Numbered from the stretch's first letter, positions 37,625 to 47,276 are shown. The stretch is 64,000 nt of DNA from an uncultured Paracoccaceae bacterium (GCA_947487205.1 CANKVU010000003.1:123256-187255); one strand, 5' to 3'. Numbers and translations are program-made. The notes: generated by a model from the letters alone, not told the origin.

Positions 37625-38075
37625 CCAGACCCTCCTTCCGCCCGTCGCTCCGCCTGACGCCTATGCCAGCGAACACGCTCGAATCCCGGTTGCCCAGTTC
37701 TTTGTGGCCCCCGTCATCCCTACGCATCCCCGGCGCAGGATCGCCAGCGTAACGGGCCCCGAGATCGGCGGCGAGGTCCCGTTCCGGGATTCGGTCGCCT
37801 CGACACCGAACTTCGGCATGTCGCGCGGATCGAGCGCCCGGGAATCCCGCGATCCCGCCGCGGATGCCGGTCGCGCAGCCCCGGCCCGAGGATCGCCCCC
37901 GGCCCGGCAAGGCCGCGTGGGCGCGGGCGGCGCTGGTATCGACCTCATCCGGCCGTCATCGCTGTCGCGCCGCCCGCCACCGGCGCCCGGCTGGCCGAAC
38001 GGCCTAGCCTGAACGGCCGGGGAGGCCGCGCGGGCCGGGCATGGTAGGCTCGGCGCGGTGACGGGGGAGGCCCTG
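37625..38075. other. Intergenic region without a convincing gene
   Basis: About 450 bases between the divergent small ORF (minus strand) and the LprI-like gene (plus strand). Composition is slightly lower in GC near 37670-37760, where promoters for the symporter operon could lie. No ORF with coding character or RNA structure was identified. Confidence 0.6.
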
Positions 38076-38420
38076 ATGAGACATCTCGCGATCCTGGTTC
38101 TCGCGGCGGTTCCGGGCGGCGCGGCGGCCCAGCCGTCATGCGGCGGCCAGACCCAGATCGCGGCGAATTTCTGTGCGCGAGAGCGCTGGGAGATCGCCGA
38201 CCGGGAGCTGAACCGGCTGTGGGGCGTGGTCAAGCCCGCGGCCGATGCGCGGGGGGCCGGGGCGGCCCTGCTGGAGGCGCAGCGCGCGTGGCTGACGGCG
38301 CGCGATGCCGCCTGCGAGCCCGCGCTGGAGGGCGGCGGCAGCGCGGACGCGATGTTCTACTGGGATTGCATGCGGGAGGCGACGGTGCAGCGGAACGCCG
38401 AGCTCGACGCGCTGCGCTAG
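38076..38420 (+). CDS. Lysozyme-inhibitor LprI-like secreted protein (DUF1311)
   Basis: A 114-residue exported protein: signal peptide to about residue 19 (ends GGAAA), then the DUF1311 pattern. Cysteines sit at QPSCGGQTQ, ANFCARE, AACEPAL and YWDCMRE, with the internal motif LLEAQRAWLTARDAAC. Family members include lysozyme inhibitors, although most are uncharacterised. ATG 38076 follows GGGGGAGG. Confidence 0.85.
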   Translation: MRHLAILVLAAVPGGAAAQPSCGGQTQIAANFCARERWEIADRELNRLWGVVKPAADARGAGAALLEAQRAWLTARDAACEPALEGGGSADAMFYWDCMREATVQRNAELDALR

Positions 38421-38532
38421 CCTCCTCCGCCGCGGCGCCGGGGAGGACCGGGGGCCGCCCCGGCGGCGATGACCGTCCCGCGCATCGGCCCCGCGCCAGG
38501 GCGCGGGGTCCTGCGGCGGGCCGGCCGGGCCG

Positions 38533-39822
38533 TCAGCCGGCCCGGGCGTTGCGACGCCGTCCGCCGCCGGCCTTCTTCGGCTGGGCCTGGGCCGTGCGCG
38601 GGGCGCCGCCCTTGCCGCGTCCGCCGCCGCCACCGCCGCCGCCGCCGCGACGCTTGCGGCCACCGCCCGCGGGCGGGGTCTGCGGGGCCATGTGCGCCCA
38701 GGAGGCGTCGAGCGCCACGGGCAGGGACTTGCCCAGAAGCTTCTCGATGTCGCGCAGGTAAGCCAGCTCGTCGGGCTGGCAGAGCGAGATCGCCTTGCCC
38801 GACCGGCCGGCACGCGCCGTGCGGCCGATCCGGTGCACATAGCTTTCCGACACGTTGGGCAGGTCGTAATTGTAGACGAACTCGACCTCGGGGATGTCGA
38901 TGCCGCGCGCAGCCACGTCGGTGGCCACCAGCACCCGGATCTCGCCGTCGCGGAACGCCTTCAGCGCCCGGTCGCGCTGGTTCTGGCTGCGGTTGCCGTG
39001 CAGCGCCGCGCCGGGAAAGCCCGCCCGCTCCAGCTGCCGCATCAGGCGGTCGGCGCCGTGCTTGGTCCGCACGAAGACCAGCGCGCGGTCGCCCTTGTGC
39101 TCGGCCATCAGCTCGATCAGGTGGTCGGTCTTGGCCTCCTTGGCCACGAAGCGCACCTCCTGGTCGACCTTGTCGGCGGGCTTGCCCGGGGGCGCGACCT
39201 CGACGCGGACGGGATTGGTCAGGTAGGCCTGCGCGATCTCGTTCATGTCCTTGGGCATGGTGGCCGAGAACAGCAGCGTCTGCCGTTCGGCCCGGAGCTT
39301 CGGCGCGATCTTCCGGAGCGCGTGGATGAAGCCCATGTCGAGCATGTGGTCGGCCTCGTCGAGGACCAGGAACTGGGTCTGGCCCAGATCCACCGCGCCC
39401 CGGTCCATCAGGTCGATGAGGCGCCCGGGCGTGGCGATCAGGATGTCCACGCCGCGCTCCATCCGCCCGATCTGGCGGTTGATGGAGGTGCCGCCGGTGA
39501 CGACCGCGATGCCGACCTTGGCCCCGCCGGCCAGCGGGCGCAGGTTGTCGGCGATCTGGTTGGCCAGTTCGCGCGTCGGGGCCAGGACGAGGGCGCGCGC
39601 CGTCTTGGGCGCGGGCTTGCCCTCCATCGCGATCACCGCGTCGAGGATCGGCAGGCCGAAGGCGATGGTCTTGCCCGTCCCGGTCTGGGCCAGGCCCATC
39701 ACGTCGCGGCCCTCCATCGCGTGGGGGATGGCCTTGGCCTGGATCGGGGTGGGCTTGTCGAGACCGGCCTCGGCGAGGCGGTCGAGGAGAGAGGGCGCAA
39801 GGCCCAGCATGTCGAAATCCAT
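38533..39822 (-). CDS. DEAD-box ATP-dependent RNA helicase (RhlE-like)
   Basis: A 429-residue RNA helicase. Visible in order are the Q motif (GLDKPTPIQAKAIP), motif I AQTGTGKT, motif II DEAD in FLVLDEADHMLDMGF, motif III SAT (LLFSATMPKD), and motif VI HRIGRTARAG. The C-terminal 50 residues are a basic poly-Gly/Arg tail typical of RhlE-type helicases that act in ribosome assembly or RNA decay. ATG 39822. Confidence 0.93.
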   Translation of the reverse strand: MDFDMLGLAPSLLDRLAEAGLDKPTPIQAKAIPHAMEGRDVMGLAQTGTGKTIAFGLPILDAVIAMEGKPAPKTARALVLAPTRELANQIADNLRPLAGGAKVGIAVVTGGTSINRQIGRMERGVDILIATPGRLIDLMDRGAVDLGQTQFLVLDEADHMLDMGFIHALRKIAPKLRAERQTLLFSATMPKDMNEIAQAYLTNPVRVEVAPPGKPADKVDQEVRFVAKEAKTDHLIELMAEHKGDRALVFVRTKHGADRLMRQLERAGFPGAALHGNRSQNQRDRALKAFRDGEIRVLVATDVAARGIDIPEVEFVYNYDLPNVSESYVHRIGRTARAGRSGKAISLCQPDELAYLRDIEKLLGKSLPVALDASWAHMAPQTPPAGGGRKRRGGGGGGGGGRGKGGAPRTAQAQPKKAGGGRRRNARAG

Positions 39823-40055
39823 GGAAATCCTTCTGGCGGACGCGGTTCCCGCGACCGTCGCATGGTTCGGGGCGACAGCGTCTCACCCGTCAGGCCGTAT
39901 TGCCTCCGGGCCGTGCTGGCGCTGCGTCCCCGCGTGATCTGGGAAGCGTCGCGTCGGATCCGCATGGGCCCTTTCGGCCCCTCTGCTCACGCGGCAGGGA
40001 TCGACGTCTTGGGGCGCATATCTATGCCGCCGGGCCGCCTGTCAATGGTCGCGCC

Positions 40056-41225
40056 TCATTGCAGGTCGGCGAAGGCCCGGCGCAGGCGGGCGCCGGCCTC
40101 CTCGATCTGGACGCGCGGCATGGCGATGTTGAAGCGCATGAAATCGGCGCCGCCCTTGCCGAAGGTGGGGCCGTGATTGGCCGCGATGCGGGCCTCGCGC
40201 TCCACCCGGCGGGCGATCTCGGCCCGGTCCATGCCGGTGCCCGAGAAATCCACCCACGACAGGTAGGTCGCCTCGAGCGGCATCGCGCGCAGCCCCGGAA
40301 TGGCGGCGATCGCCGCGTCGAAGACGCGGCAATTCTCGGCCAGGTAGGCCGTCAGATCGTCCACCCAGGCGGCGCCGGCGGGCGAATAGGCGGCCCGCGC
40401 CATCTCCAGCCCGAAGGAATTGGGCGACAGGCCGAGCGCCGCGAGCCGGCCCCGGAAGGTCGCGCGCAGGTCCGGGTCGGCGACGATGACGTTGCCGGTA
40501 TGGGCCCCGGCGATGTTGAACGTCTTGGTGGTGGCGGTCATCGTCACCAGCCGGTCGGCGACGCCGTCGATGAGCGCCATCGGCGTGTGGATGTGCCCGG
40601 GCAGGACCAGGTCGTGGTGGATCTCGTCCGAGACGAGGACCAGGTCGTGGCGGCGGGCGAACTCGGCCACGCCCTCGAGCTCGGCCCGGCTCCAGACCCG
40701 GCCGCCGGGATTGTGCGGCGAGCACAGGACGAGCAGCCGCTCCGACCCGGTCATCTGCGCCTCGAAGGCCTCGAAATCGAGGACGTAGCGCCCGTCCTCC
40801 AGCCCCATTTCCAGCTCCCGCACCTCGCGGTCGGCGGCGCGGATGACGCGGGCGAAGGCGTGGTAGACGGGGGTGAAGAGCACCACCGCGTCGCCGGGAT
40901 CGGTCCAGGCATCGACGCAGAGCGCGGTGCCGTTCACCAGGCCGTGGGTGGTGGAGACGTGGTCGGGATCGACCTCCCAGCCGTGGCGGGTGGCCATCCA
41001 CCAGCGGATCGCCTCGAGATAGCCGTCGTCGTCGCCGTGATAGCCGTAGACGCCGTGGTCGAGCATCGCGGCCAGCGCGTCCTGCACCGCCTGGGGCGAG
41101 CGGAAATCCATGTCCGCGACCCACATCGCCAGCCCGTCCTCCGGCGCGACGCCATAGATCGCCTCCATCTTGTCCCACTTGGACGAGCGGGTGCCGCGGC
41201 GGTCGATGATCTCGTCGAAGCTCAT
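40056..41225 (-). CDS. PLP-dependent C-S lyase / aminotransferase (MalY/PatB family)
   Basis: Fold-type I aminotransferase of 389 residues resembling cystathionine beta-lyase PatB/MalY. Motifs include MWVADMDF and GVYGYHG (substrate region). The PLP ring sandwich and Asp are in LCSPHNPGGRVW and VSDEIHHDL, with Schiff-base Lys234 in TATTKTFNIAG. The family cleaves cystathionine or related thioethers and can act on other sulfur compounds. ATG 41225 follows AGGAGG. Confidence 0.9.
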   Translation of the reverse strand: MSFDEIIDRRGTRSSKWDKMEAIYGVAPEDGLAMWVADMDFRSPQAVQDALAAMLDHGVYGYHGDDDGYLEAIRWWMATRHGWEVDPDHVSTTHGLVNGTALCVDAWTDPGDAVVLFTPVYHAFARVIRAADREVRELEMGLEDGRYVLDFEAFEAQMTGSERLLVLCSPHNPGGRVWSRAELEGVAEFARRHDLVLVSDEIHHDLVLPGHIHTPMALIDGVADRLVTMTATTKTFNIAGAHTGNVIVADPDLRATFRGRLAALGLSPNSFGLEMARAAYSPAGAAWVDDLTAYLAENCRVFDAAIAAIPGLRAMPLEATYLSWVDFSGTGMDRAEIARRVEREARIAANHGPTFGKGGADFMRFNIAMPRVQIEEAGARLRRAFADLQ

Positions 41226-41296
41226 GGCCCCTCCTGGTCTGCCCGTCCTCGTGTCGCGGGGGCAGGCTAGCGCCGCTCGACCCGGGCGCAAGGCGA

Positions 41297-41325
41297 TTGC
41301 GCGGCGCCGCCCGTCCGATTAGATC
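41297..41325 (+). promoter_or_regulatory. Possible -35/-10 promoter for a leaderless def transcript
   Basis: TTGCGC (41297-41302) and TAGATC (41320-41325) are 17 bases apart. Seven bases after the second element is the def ATG (41333), so transcription would begin at about the start codon. There is no ribosome-binding site between, consistent with a leaderless mRNA. Both boxes match the consensus only partly. Confidence 0.3.
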
Positions 41326-41332
41326 GCATTGC

Positions 41333-41854
41333 ATGACGATCCGCCCCATCATCATCCATCCCGATCCGCGGCTGAAGACCCGCGCGGTCGAGGTCGGAGC
41401 GCCCGACGAGGAGATCCGCCGGCTCGCCGCGGACATGTTCGAAACCATGTACGACGCGCCGGGCATCGGCCTCGCCGCGCCGCAGGTGGGCGTGCTCAAG
41501 CGCCTTCTGGTCATGGATTGCGTCAAGGAGGAGGGCGCCGATCCCCGCCCCATGGCGCTGGTCGATCCGGTGGTGGAATGGGCCGCCGAGGAGCGTTCGA
41601 CCTACGAGGAGGGGTGCCTGTCCATCCCCGAGCAATACGCCGACGTGGAGCGTCCCGCCGAGGTGGAGGTGAGCTGGACCGACCTCGATGGGGGGCGGCG
41701 GCAGGAGCGGTTCGCCGGGCTCTGGGCGGTCTGCGTGCAGCACGAGATCGACCATCTCGACGGCAAGCTCTTCATCGACTACCTCAAGCCGATGCGGCGG
41801 CAGATGATCACGCGCCGGATGCAGAAGCTGAAACGCGAGAAGGCCCGGGCGTGA
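41333..41854 (+). CDS. def: Peptide deformylase
   Basis: Removes the formyl group from nascent chains (173 aa). All three motifs are intact: GIGLAAPQ (44-51), EGCLS with metal ligand Cys95, and HEIDH (137-141) with the catalytic Glu138. ATG 41333, with no clear Shine-Dalgarno. It starts a four-gene run def - unknown - def-like - fmt, functionally joined by N-formylmethionine handling. Confidence 0.95.
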   Translation: MTIRPIIIHPDPRLKTRAVEVGAPDEEIRRLAADMFETMYDAPGIGLAAPQVGVLKRLLVMDCVKEEGADPRPMALVDPVVEWAAEERSTYEEGCLSIPEQYADVERPAEVEVSWTDLDGGRRQERFAGLWAVCVQHEIDHLDGKLFIDYLKPMRRQMITRRMQKLKREKARA

Positions 41855-41894
41855 GCCGCGCCGGCCATCGTCCGTCCCGCCGGTCGGCGGCGCG

Positions 41895-42347
41895 ATGACC
41901 GTCCCGCCCGAAATCTATGCGCCGCGGCCCCTGCGCCACCTGATGGCCTGGCAGGTGGGGCCGATCCGGGCCAAGGCCTACCATATCGGCCGCCGACCCC
42001 CGCGCGAGGACCGGATCGCCACGGCGCGCAGGGCGGCGGAACGGATGGGGCCCGAGAGCGAGGCCGAGGGCGACGGTCACGGCCTCGGCTTCGTCGTGTT
42101 GCACGAGGGGCATGACGGTACCTGGCTGCTGATGGATTGGTGGGCCCATGGCGGCATCCTGTGCCAGCGGCTGAGCCTCGACGACGGTGGCGGGTTCCGC
42201 GCCGTGGACGACCGGCCGCTGCTCGCCTGCGTGTGGGAATTGCCGGTCATCGCCTACGAGCGCGGCGCCTGGATTCGCCACATGATGCGGGCGCCCGCCT
42301 CTCCGGGACGCTACCTCTCCGACCTGTTGCCGGCGGGGATCGTGTGA
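41895..42347 (+). CDS. Unrecognised 150-aa protein inside the deformylase/fmt run
   Basis: Soluble 150-residue protein with no family I can name. It has a central Trp-rich strand region ([13 protein letters not shown]) and a C-terminal helix [18 protein letters not shown] 41895 lies 40 bases after def. Its stop shares a base with the start of the deformylase-like gene (TGATG), indicating translational coupling, so a role near formyl-methionine removal or translation is an inference from context only. Confidence 0.75.
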   Translation: MTVPPEIYAPRPLRHLMAWQVGPIRAKAYHIGRRPPREDRIATARRAAERMGPESEAEGDGHGLGFVVLHEGHDGTWLLMDWWAHGGILCQRLSLDDGGGFRAVDDRPLLACVWELPVIAYERGAWIRHMMRAPASPGRYLSDLLPAGIV

Positions 42348-42841
42348 TGGCGGTGCGCCCGGTCTTGCTCTGGCCCGATCCCCGCCTGCGCCGGCCCGCC
42401 GCCCCGGTCGACGGGATCACCGACGCGGTGCGCGCTATCTGGGACGACATGGTGGACACGATGGAGGCGGTGCCCGGCGTGGGGCTGGCCGCGCCGCAGA
42501 TCGGGGTGATGCTGCGCCTGGCGGTGGTCGACGCCTCCGAGGCGCGGGGCCGCGCGATCCGCATGGCCAATCCCGAGATCCTGCATGCCAGCGTCGAGCC
42601 GCGCACCCACGAGGAGGCGAGCCCCAACCTGCCCGGCGTCTCGGCCAGGGTCACGCGGCCGCGCGCGGTGACGGTGCGCTATCTCGACGAGGCCGGCGCG
42701 GTCGCGGAGCGCGATTTCGTCCATCTGTGGGCCACGAGCGTGCAGCATCAGATCGACCATCTCGACGGGCGGCTCTATGTCGACCGGCTGAGCCGGGTGC
42801 GGCGCGACATGGTGCTGCGGCGGGCGCGGCGGCGCGGCTGA
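42347..42841 (+). CDS. Peptide deformylase-like protein with lost active site
   Basis: A 164-residue PDF fold. Motif 1 is kept (GVGLAAPQ, 44-51). Motif 2 EGCLS is replaced by EASPN (90-94), losing the metal-ligand cysteine. Motif 3 HExxH reads HQIDH (134-138), with Gln in place of the catalytic Glu. It is unlikely to be a normal iron deformylase; it could bind formyl peptides or ribosomes without catalysis, or use other chemistry. It is translationally coupled to the preceding unknown gene and followed by fmt. Confidence 0.88.
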   Translation: MAVRPVLLWPDPRLRRPAAPVDGITDAVRAIWDDMVDTMEAVPGVGLAAPQIGVMLRLAVVDASEARGRAIRMANPEILHASVEPRTHEEASPNLPGVSARVTRPRAVTVRYLDEAGAVAERDFVHLWATSVQHQIDHLDGRLYVDRLSRVRRDMVLRRARRRG

Positions 42842-42894
42842 ACTTGCGCGGGCGGGCGTCCCGGCCTAGGCCGGGACCGGACGGGGAGGCGGCG

Positions 42895-43794
42895 ATGCGA
42901 CTGATCTTCATGGGGACGCCGGACTTCTCCGTGCCGGCGCTGGCGGCGCTCGACGCGGCGGGCCACGACATCGCCTGCGCCTATACCCAGCCGCCGCGGC
43001 CCGCCGGGCGCGGCCGGCGCGATCGTCCCTCGCCCGTGCAGCGGGCCGCGGAGGCGCGCGGGATCGAGGTGCGCCATCCCGCCTCGCTCAAGGGGGCCGA
43101 CGAGCAGGCGGCGCTGGCCGCGCTCGACGCCGAGGCGGCGGTGGTCGTGGCCTACGGGCTGATCCTGCCGCAGGCGGTGCTCGATGCGCCGGCGCGGGGA
43201 TGTCTCAACATCCATGCCTCGCTCCTGCCGCGCTGGCGGGGCGCGGCGCCGATCCACCGCGCGATCATGGCCGGCGACGCGGAGACCGGCATCTCGATCA
43301 TGCGGATGGAGGCGGGGCTGGATACCGGGCCGGTCCTCCTCCGGGCGGCGACGCCGATCGGGGCGCAGGACAATGCGGGCGACCTGCACGACCGGCTGGC
43401 GGGGATGGGGGCGGAACTGATCGTCACCGCGCTCGACCGGCTGGGCGCCCTGCCCGAGATGCCCCAGCCCGAGACGGGCGCCACCTATGCCGCCAAGATC
43501 GACAAGGCCGAGGCGCGGATCGACTGGACCCGCCCGGCCGGGGCGGTGGCCCGCCAGATCCGCGGCCTGTCGCCGTCCCCCGGCGCCTGGTGCATGGCCG
43601 AGGGCACGCGGCTGAAGCTGCTGCGCGCGCACCCGGTGGACGGGCAGGGCGATCCGGGCACCCTCCTCGGCGGGCTGACGGTCGCCTGCGGCACCGGCGC
43701 GGTGGAGATCACCGAGCTTCAGCGGGAAGGGCGGCGGCCGCAATCGGCGGACGAGGCGCTGCGCGGGATGGAATTGCCGCGGCGGCTGACGTGA
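42895..43794 (+). CDS. fmt: Methionyl-tRNA formyltransferase
   Basis: Formylates initiator Met-tRNA using 10-formyltetrahydrofolate (299 aa). The catalytic triad is visible as Asn105 and His107 in [12 protein letters not shown] and Asp143 in GLDTGP. The C-terminal OB-like tRNA-binding domain begins around residue 205. The ATG follows GGGGAGGCGGCG. Completes the def/fmt cluster. Confidence 0.95.
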   Translation: MRLIFMGTPDFSVPALAALDAAGHDIACAYTQPPRPAGRGRRDRPSPVQRAAEARGIEVRHPASLKGADEQAALAALDAEAAVVVAYGLILPQAVLDAPARGCLNIHASLLPRWRGAAPIHRAIMAGDAETGISIMRMEAGLDTGPVLLRAATPIGAQDNAGDLHDRLAGMGAELIVTALDRLGALPEMPQPETGATYAAKIDKAEARIDWTRPAGAVARQIRGLSPSPGAWCMAEGTRLKLLRAHPVDGQGDPGTLLGGLTVACGTGAVEITELQREGRRPQSADEALRGMELPRRLT

Positions 43795-43816
43795 GCGGAC
43801 CGGGCAGGAGGTTGCG

Positions 43817-44179
43817 ATGACGCCCAAGCAGGACCTGGCGAAGGAGCGCACCGACTGGGCCGAGGACCGCACCCGGCTCGCCGCCGAGCGGACCTTTGCC
43901 GGGTGGGTGCGGACCGGCCTGACCATCGTCATCGTCGCGATGGGCCTGCAGGCGCTGTTCGAGCCGGTGGACCCCACCTGGCTGCCGCGCACGATTTCGA
44001 CCTCGTTCCTCGTCGCCGCGCTCCTCGTGTTTCTCGGCGCCTGGTTCGAGGCGCGCAAGAGCTGCCGCAACCTGGCGATGCACGATGCCGCGGCGATGCC
44101 GATCCGGCGGATCACGATCCTGTCGGTGCTGCTGTCGTGCGGCACCGTGGCGATCGGCGTGACGCTCTGGCTGCTGTGA
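43817..44179 (+). CDS. DUF202 (YidH-like) membrane protein
   Basis: A 120-residue protein with an N-terminal hydrophilic ERTDWAEDRTRLAAERTFAGW segment, the hallmark of YidH/DUF202, then three helices (about 32-47, 57-76 and 98-119). ATG 43817 follows AGGAGG. Function unknown. Confidence 0.85.
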   Translation: MTPKQDLAKERTDWAEDRTRLAAERTFAGWVRTGLTIVIVAMGLQALFEPVDPTWLPRTISTSFLVAALLVFLGAWFEARKSCRNLAMHDAAAMPIRRITILSVLLSCGTVAIGVTLWLL

Positions 44180-44225
44180 GCCCGAACCGCTACTCTGCGG
44201 GCGACCCCGACTCCCCCGAGGTGCC

Positions 44226-46028
44226 ATGACCGACGCCCCCTACCAGGTGCTGGCCCGGAAATACCGGCCCCAGACCTTCGACGACCTGATCGGACAGGAC
44301 GCGATGGTGCGCGTGCTGAAGAACGCCTTCGCCGCCGACCGCATCGCCCAGGCCTTCGTCATGACCGGCATCCGCGGGACGGGCAAGACGACGACGGCCC
44401 GGATCATCGCCAAGGGGATGAACTGCGTCGGCCCCGACGGGCGGGGCGGGCCGACGGTCGCGCCCTGCGGGCAATGCGAGCCCTGCCGCGCCATCGCCGA
44501 GGGGCGCCACGTGGACGTGCTGGAGATGGACGGCGCCAGCCAGACCGGCGTCGGCGACATCCGCGAGAGCATCATCGGCTCGGTGCAATACGCGCCCGCC
44601 TCGGCGCGCTACAAGATCTACATCATCGACGAGGTCCACATGCTGTCGACGAGCGCGTTCAACGCGCTCCTGAAGACGCTGGAGGAGCCGCCCGCCCATG
44701 TGAAGTTCATCTTCGCCACCACCGAGATCCGCAAGGTTCCCGTCACCGTCCTGAGCCGCTGCCAGCGGTTCGACCTGCGGCGGGTCGAGCCCGAGGTGAT
44801 GATCGCGCATCTGCGCGCCATCGCCGCCCGCGAGGGCGCGCAGGTCGCCGAGGACGCGCTGGCCCTGCTGGCGCGGGCGGCCGAGGGGTCGGTGCGGGAC
44901 GCGCTGTCGCTTCTCGACCAGGCGGTCGCTCACGGCGGCGGCGAGACCACCGCCGAGGGGGTCCGCGCGATGCTGGGCCTCGCCGACCGGGGGCGGGTGC
45001 TCGACCTCTTCGACATGATCATGGCCGGCGACGCGGCCGGCGCGCTGGCCGAGATCGCGGCCCAGTACGCCGACGGCGCCGACCCGCTGGCGATCCTGCG
45101 CGACCTGGCCGAGGTCACGCACTGGATCAGCATCGCCAAGATCACCCCCGAGGCGGTGGACGACCCCACCGTCGGGCCCGACGAACGCGGCCGCGGCCGC
45201 GACATGGCCGAGCGGCTGGCCATGCGGAGCCTGACGCGGATGTGGCAGATGCTGCTCAAGGCGCTGGAGGAGGTGTCGCAGGCGCCGAACGCGATGATGG
45301 CCGCCGAGATGGCGGTGATCCGCCTGACCCACGTGGCCGAGCTGCCGCCGCCCGGCGACCTGGTCCGCAAGCTGAAGGACGGCCCCCCCGCCGGATCGCC
45401 GCCCGGCGCCGCCGGGCCCGCCGCGTCCCCGTCCCCGTCCGGGCCGGCATCCGCCGCGGCGGCCCCGTCCTCGTCCCCCGCCCCGACCTCGGACGCGGCC
45501 CCGTCCTCGCATGCGGCCACGACGCCGCATGCCGGCGGCGGTGCGGGGCCGGGGGCGGTGGCCGCCCTGGCCCCCCGCGAGGCGCCCGCGCTCGCCCGGT
45601 ATGCGCGTTTCGAGCAGGTGGTGGAGCTGATCCGGGCCAATCGCGACGCCAAGCTGCTCATCGACGTGGAGACCGGCCTGCGGCTGGTGCGCTATGTTCC
45701 CGGCCGCATCGAGTTCGAGCCCGGCCCCCAGGCGCCGCGGGACCTCGCGGCGCGCCTGGCGGGGGCGCTGGGGCGCTGGACCGGGGCGCGCTGGGCGGTG
45801 TCGGTCGTGTCCGAAGGGGGCGGGGCGACGATCGCCGAGACGCGCGGCGCCGCCGAGGAGGCCCTGCGCCGCGCGGCGCTCGATCACCCGATGATGCAGG
45901 CCGTGATCGCCGCCTTCCCCGGCGCGCGGATCACCGGCATCCGCACCGCCGAGGAGATCGCCGCCGAGGCCGCCCACGAGGCGCTGCCCGAGGTGGACGA
46001 GGAATGGGACCCCTTCGCCGACGATTGA
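44226..46028 (+). CDS. dnaX: DNA polymerase III gamma/tau subunit
   Basis: Clamp-loader ATPase (600 aa). Walker A GIRGTGKTT at 48-56, zinc-binding cysteines 67, 81, 84 and 87, IIDEVHMLS (Walker B), and sensor 1 in FIFATTEIRKVP. Residues about 385-455 are a low-complexity Ala/Pro/Ser linker, followed by a tau-like C-terminal domain. No obvious A-rich slippery site for a gamma frameshift was seen. It heads the conserved dnaX-ybaB-recR group. Confidence 0.95.
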   Translation: MTDAPYQVLARKYRPQTFDDLIGQDAMVRVLKNAFAADRIAQAFVMTGIRGTGKTTTARIIAKGMNCVGPDGRGGPTVAPCGQCEPCRAIAEGRHVDVLEMDGASQTGVGDIRESIIGSVQYAPASARYKIYIIDEVHMLSTSAFNALLKTLEEPPAHVKFIFATTEIRKVPVTVLSRCQRFDLRRVEPEVMIAHLRAIAAREGAQVAEDALALLARAAEGSVRDALSLLDQAVAHGGGETTAEGVRAMLGLADRGRVLDLFDMIMAGDAAGALAEIAAQYADGADPLAILRDLAEVTHWISIAKITPEAVDDPTVGPDERGRGRDMAERLAMRSLTRMWQMLLKALEEVSQAPNAMMAAEMAVIRLTHVAELPPPGDLVRKLKDGPPAGSPPGAAGPAASPSPSGPASAAAAPSSSPAPTSDAAPSSHAATTPHAGGGAGPGAVAALAPREAPALARYARFEQVVELIRANRDAKLLIDVETGLRLVRYVPGRIEFEPGPQAPRDLAARLAGALGRWTGARWAVSVVSEGGGATIAETRGAAEEALRRAALDHPMMQAVIAAFPGARITGIRTAEEIAAEAAHEALPEVDEEWDPFADD

Positions 46029-46159
46029 AACGCGGGATCGTCCCGGGGCTTGAGAAAGCGGCAGATTTCCGCCCGGCGCCCTTTCTTCCGCGACAATTCG
46101 ACCGATGTGGTCTGGCGGCCGGAACGATCCGGCGCGTGACCAACCGGAGGAGTGTCCAA

Positions 46160-46234
46160 GTGAACCGCATCATCTATCTCGTCGGACTCGTCGTCGTCGT
46201 CGTCATCATCCTGTCGCTTCTGGGCGTCGTCTGA
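46160..46234 (+). CDS. 24-residue single-TM peptide
   Basis: GTG 46160, preceded by GGAGG nine bases upstream, encodes a 24-residue peptide: NRIIYLVG, then an all-hydrophobic stretch ending LLGVV. It is essentially one membrane helix. Very short proteins beginning MNRIIYLVG recur in alphaproteobacteria as far as I recall. It lies in the dnaX-ybaB spacer and may be cotranscribed. Function unknown. Confidence 0.6.
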   Translation: MNRIIYLVGLVVVVVIILSLLGVV

Positions 46235-46318
46235 GGCCGCCGCCGCGGCGCGGGACGGCCGCGCCTTGAAGCGCCTGCGCGGCCTTCGTATCTGCTAGGG
46301 GACCCGACGGATCTGGAG

Positions 46319-46669
46319 ATGGATATGTTCAAGGGAATGGGCGGCCTCGGCGACATGGGCAAGATGATGAAGGCCGCGCAGGAAATGCAGGGCAAGATGG
46401 AGGCCCTGCAGGAGGAATTGCGCGCGATCACGGTCACGGGCGAATCCGGCGCCGGCATGGTCAAGGCGACGTCCACCGCCAAGGGCGAGCTGGTCGGGCT
46501 CGACATCGATCCGTCGATCTTCAATCCCGACGAGAAGGAGGTGGTCGAGGACCTGATCCTCGCCGCCATCAAGGATGCCCAGCAGAAGGCCTCGGACCGC
46601 TCCCAGGAAGAGATGCGCAAGCTGACCGAGGGGCTCGGGCTGCCGGCGGGCATGAACCTGCCCTTCTGA
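46319..46669 (+). CDS. YbaB/EbfC nucleoid-associated protein
   Basis: A 116-residue DNA-binding protein of the YbaB family. N-terminal glycine/methionine-rich stretch, a helix ([19 protein letters not shown]), the beta region [28 protein letters not shown], and a C-terminal helix. ATG 46319 or the in-frame ATG at 46325 may start it. Located between dnaX and recR as in most bacteria. Confidence 0.93.
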   Translation: MDMFKGMGGLGDMGKMMKAAQEMQGKMEALQEELRAITVTGESGAGMVKATSTAKGELVGLDIDPSIFNPDEKEVVEDLILAAIKDAQQKASDRSQEEMRKLTEGLGLPAGMNLPF

Positions 46670-46673
46670 TCGG

Positions 46674-47276
46674 GTGAGCGGACCGCGCGAGGACATCCAG
46701 GCGCTGATCGACCTGATGGCGCGGCTGCCGGGGCTCGGCCCCCGCTCCGCCCGACGGGCCGTGCTGCACCTGCTTTCGCGCCGCCCGCAGGCGATGCGCC
46801 CGCTCGGACAGGCGCTGCTCGACGTGGCCGAGACGGCGCGCGACTGCCTCGTCTGCGGCAATATCGCGACCGAGGAGGTCTGCGCGATCTGCCGCTCCGA
46901 GAAGCGCGCCACCGGCGAGATCTGCGTGGTCGAGGACGTGGCCGACCTCTGGGCGATGGAACGGTCGGGCGTGTTCCGCGGCCGCTATCACGTCCTGGGC
47001 GGCACCCTGTCGGCGCTCGACGATGTCCGGCCCGAGGATCTCCGCATCCCCCGGCTGGAGGCGCGCATCGCCGACGAGGGCACGCGCGAGGTCATCCTCG
47101 CCCTCGGCGCCACAGTCGACGGGCAGACCACCGCCCATTACATCGCCGACCGCCTCCAGGCCCACGAGGGCGTGCAGGTCACGAGCCTCGCCCAGGGCGT
47201 CCCCGTCGGCGGCGAGCTCGATTACCTCGACGACGGCACGATCGGCGCGGCGCTGCGCGCGCGCAAGGCGTTCTGA
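46674..47276 (+). CDS. recR: Recombination protein RecR
   Basis: RecFOR-pathway protein (200 aa). The helix-hairpin-helix ([17 protein letters not shown]) is followed by a zinc finger with Cys58, 61, 70 and 73. A Toprim domain comes next ([17 protein letters not shown]), then a C-terminal Walker-B-like segment. Starts with GTG 46674, four bases after the ybaB stop. Confidence 0.95.
   Translation: MSGPREDIQALIDLMARLPGLGPRSARRAVLHLLSRRPQAMRPLGQALLDVAETARDCLVCGNIATEEVCAICRSEKRATGEICVVEDVADLWAMERSGVFRGRYHVLGGTLSALDDVRPEDLRIPRLEARIADEGTREVILALGATVDGQTTAHYIADRLQAHEGVQVTSLAQGVPVGGELDYLDDGTIGAALRARKAF

Noticed and set aside
38620..38665. CCGCCG trinucleotide run near the helicase 3' end
   Set aside because: It encodes the poly-Gly tail of the helicase and needs no separate explanation.
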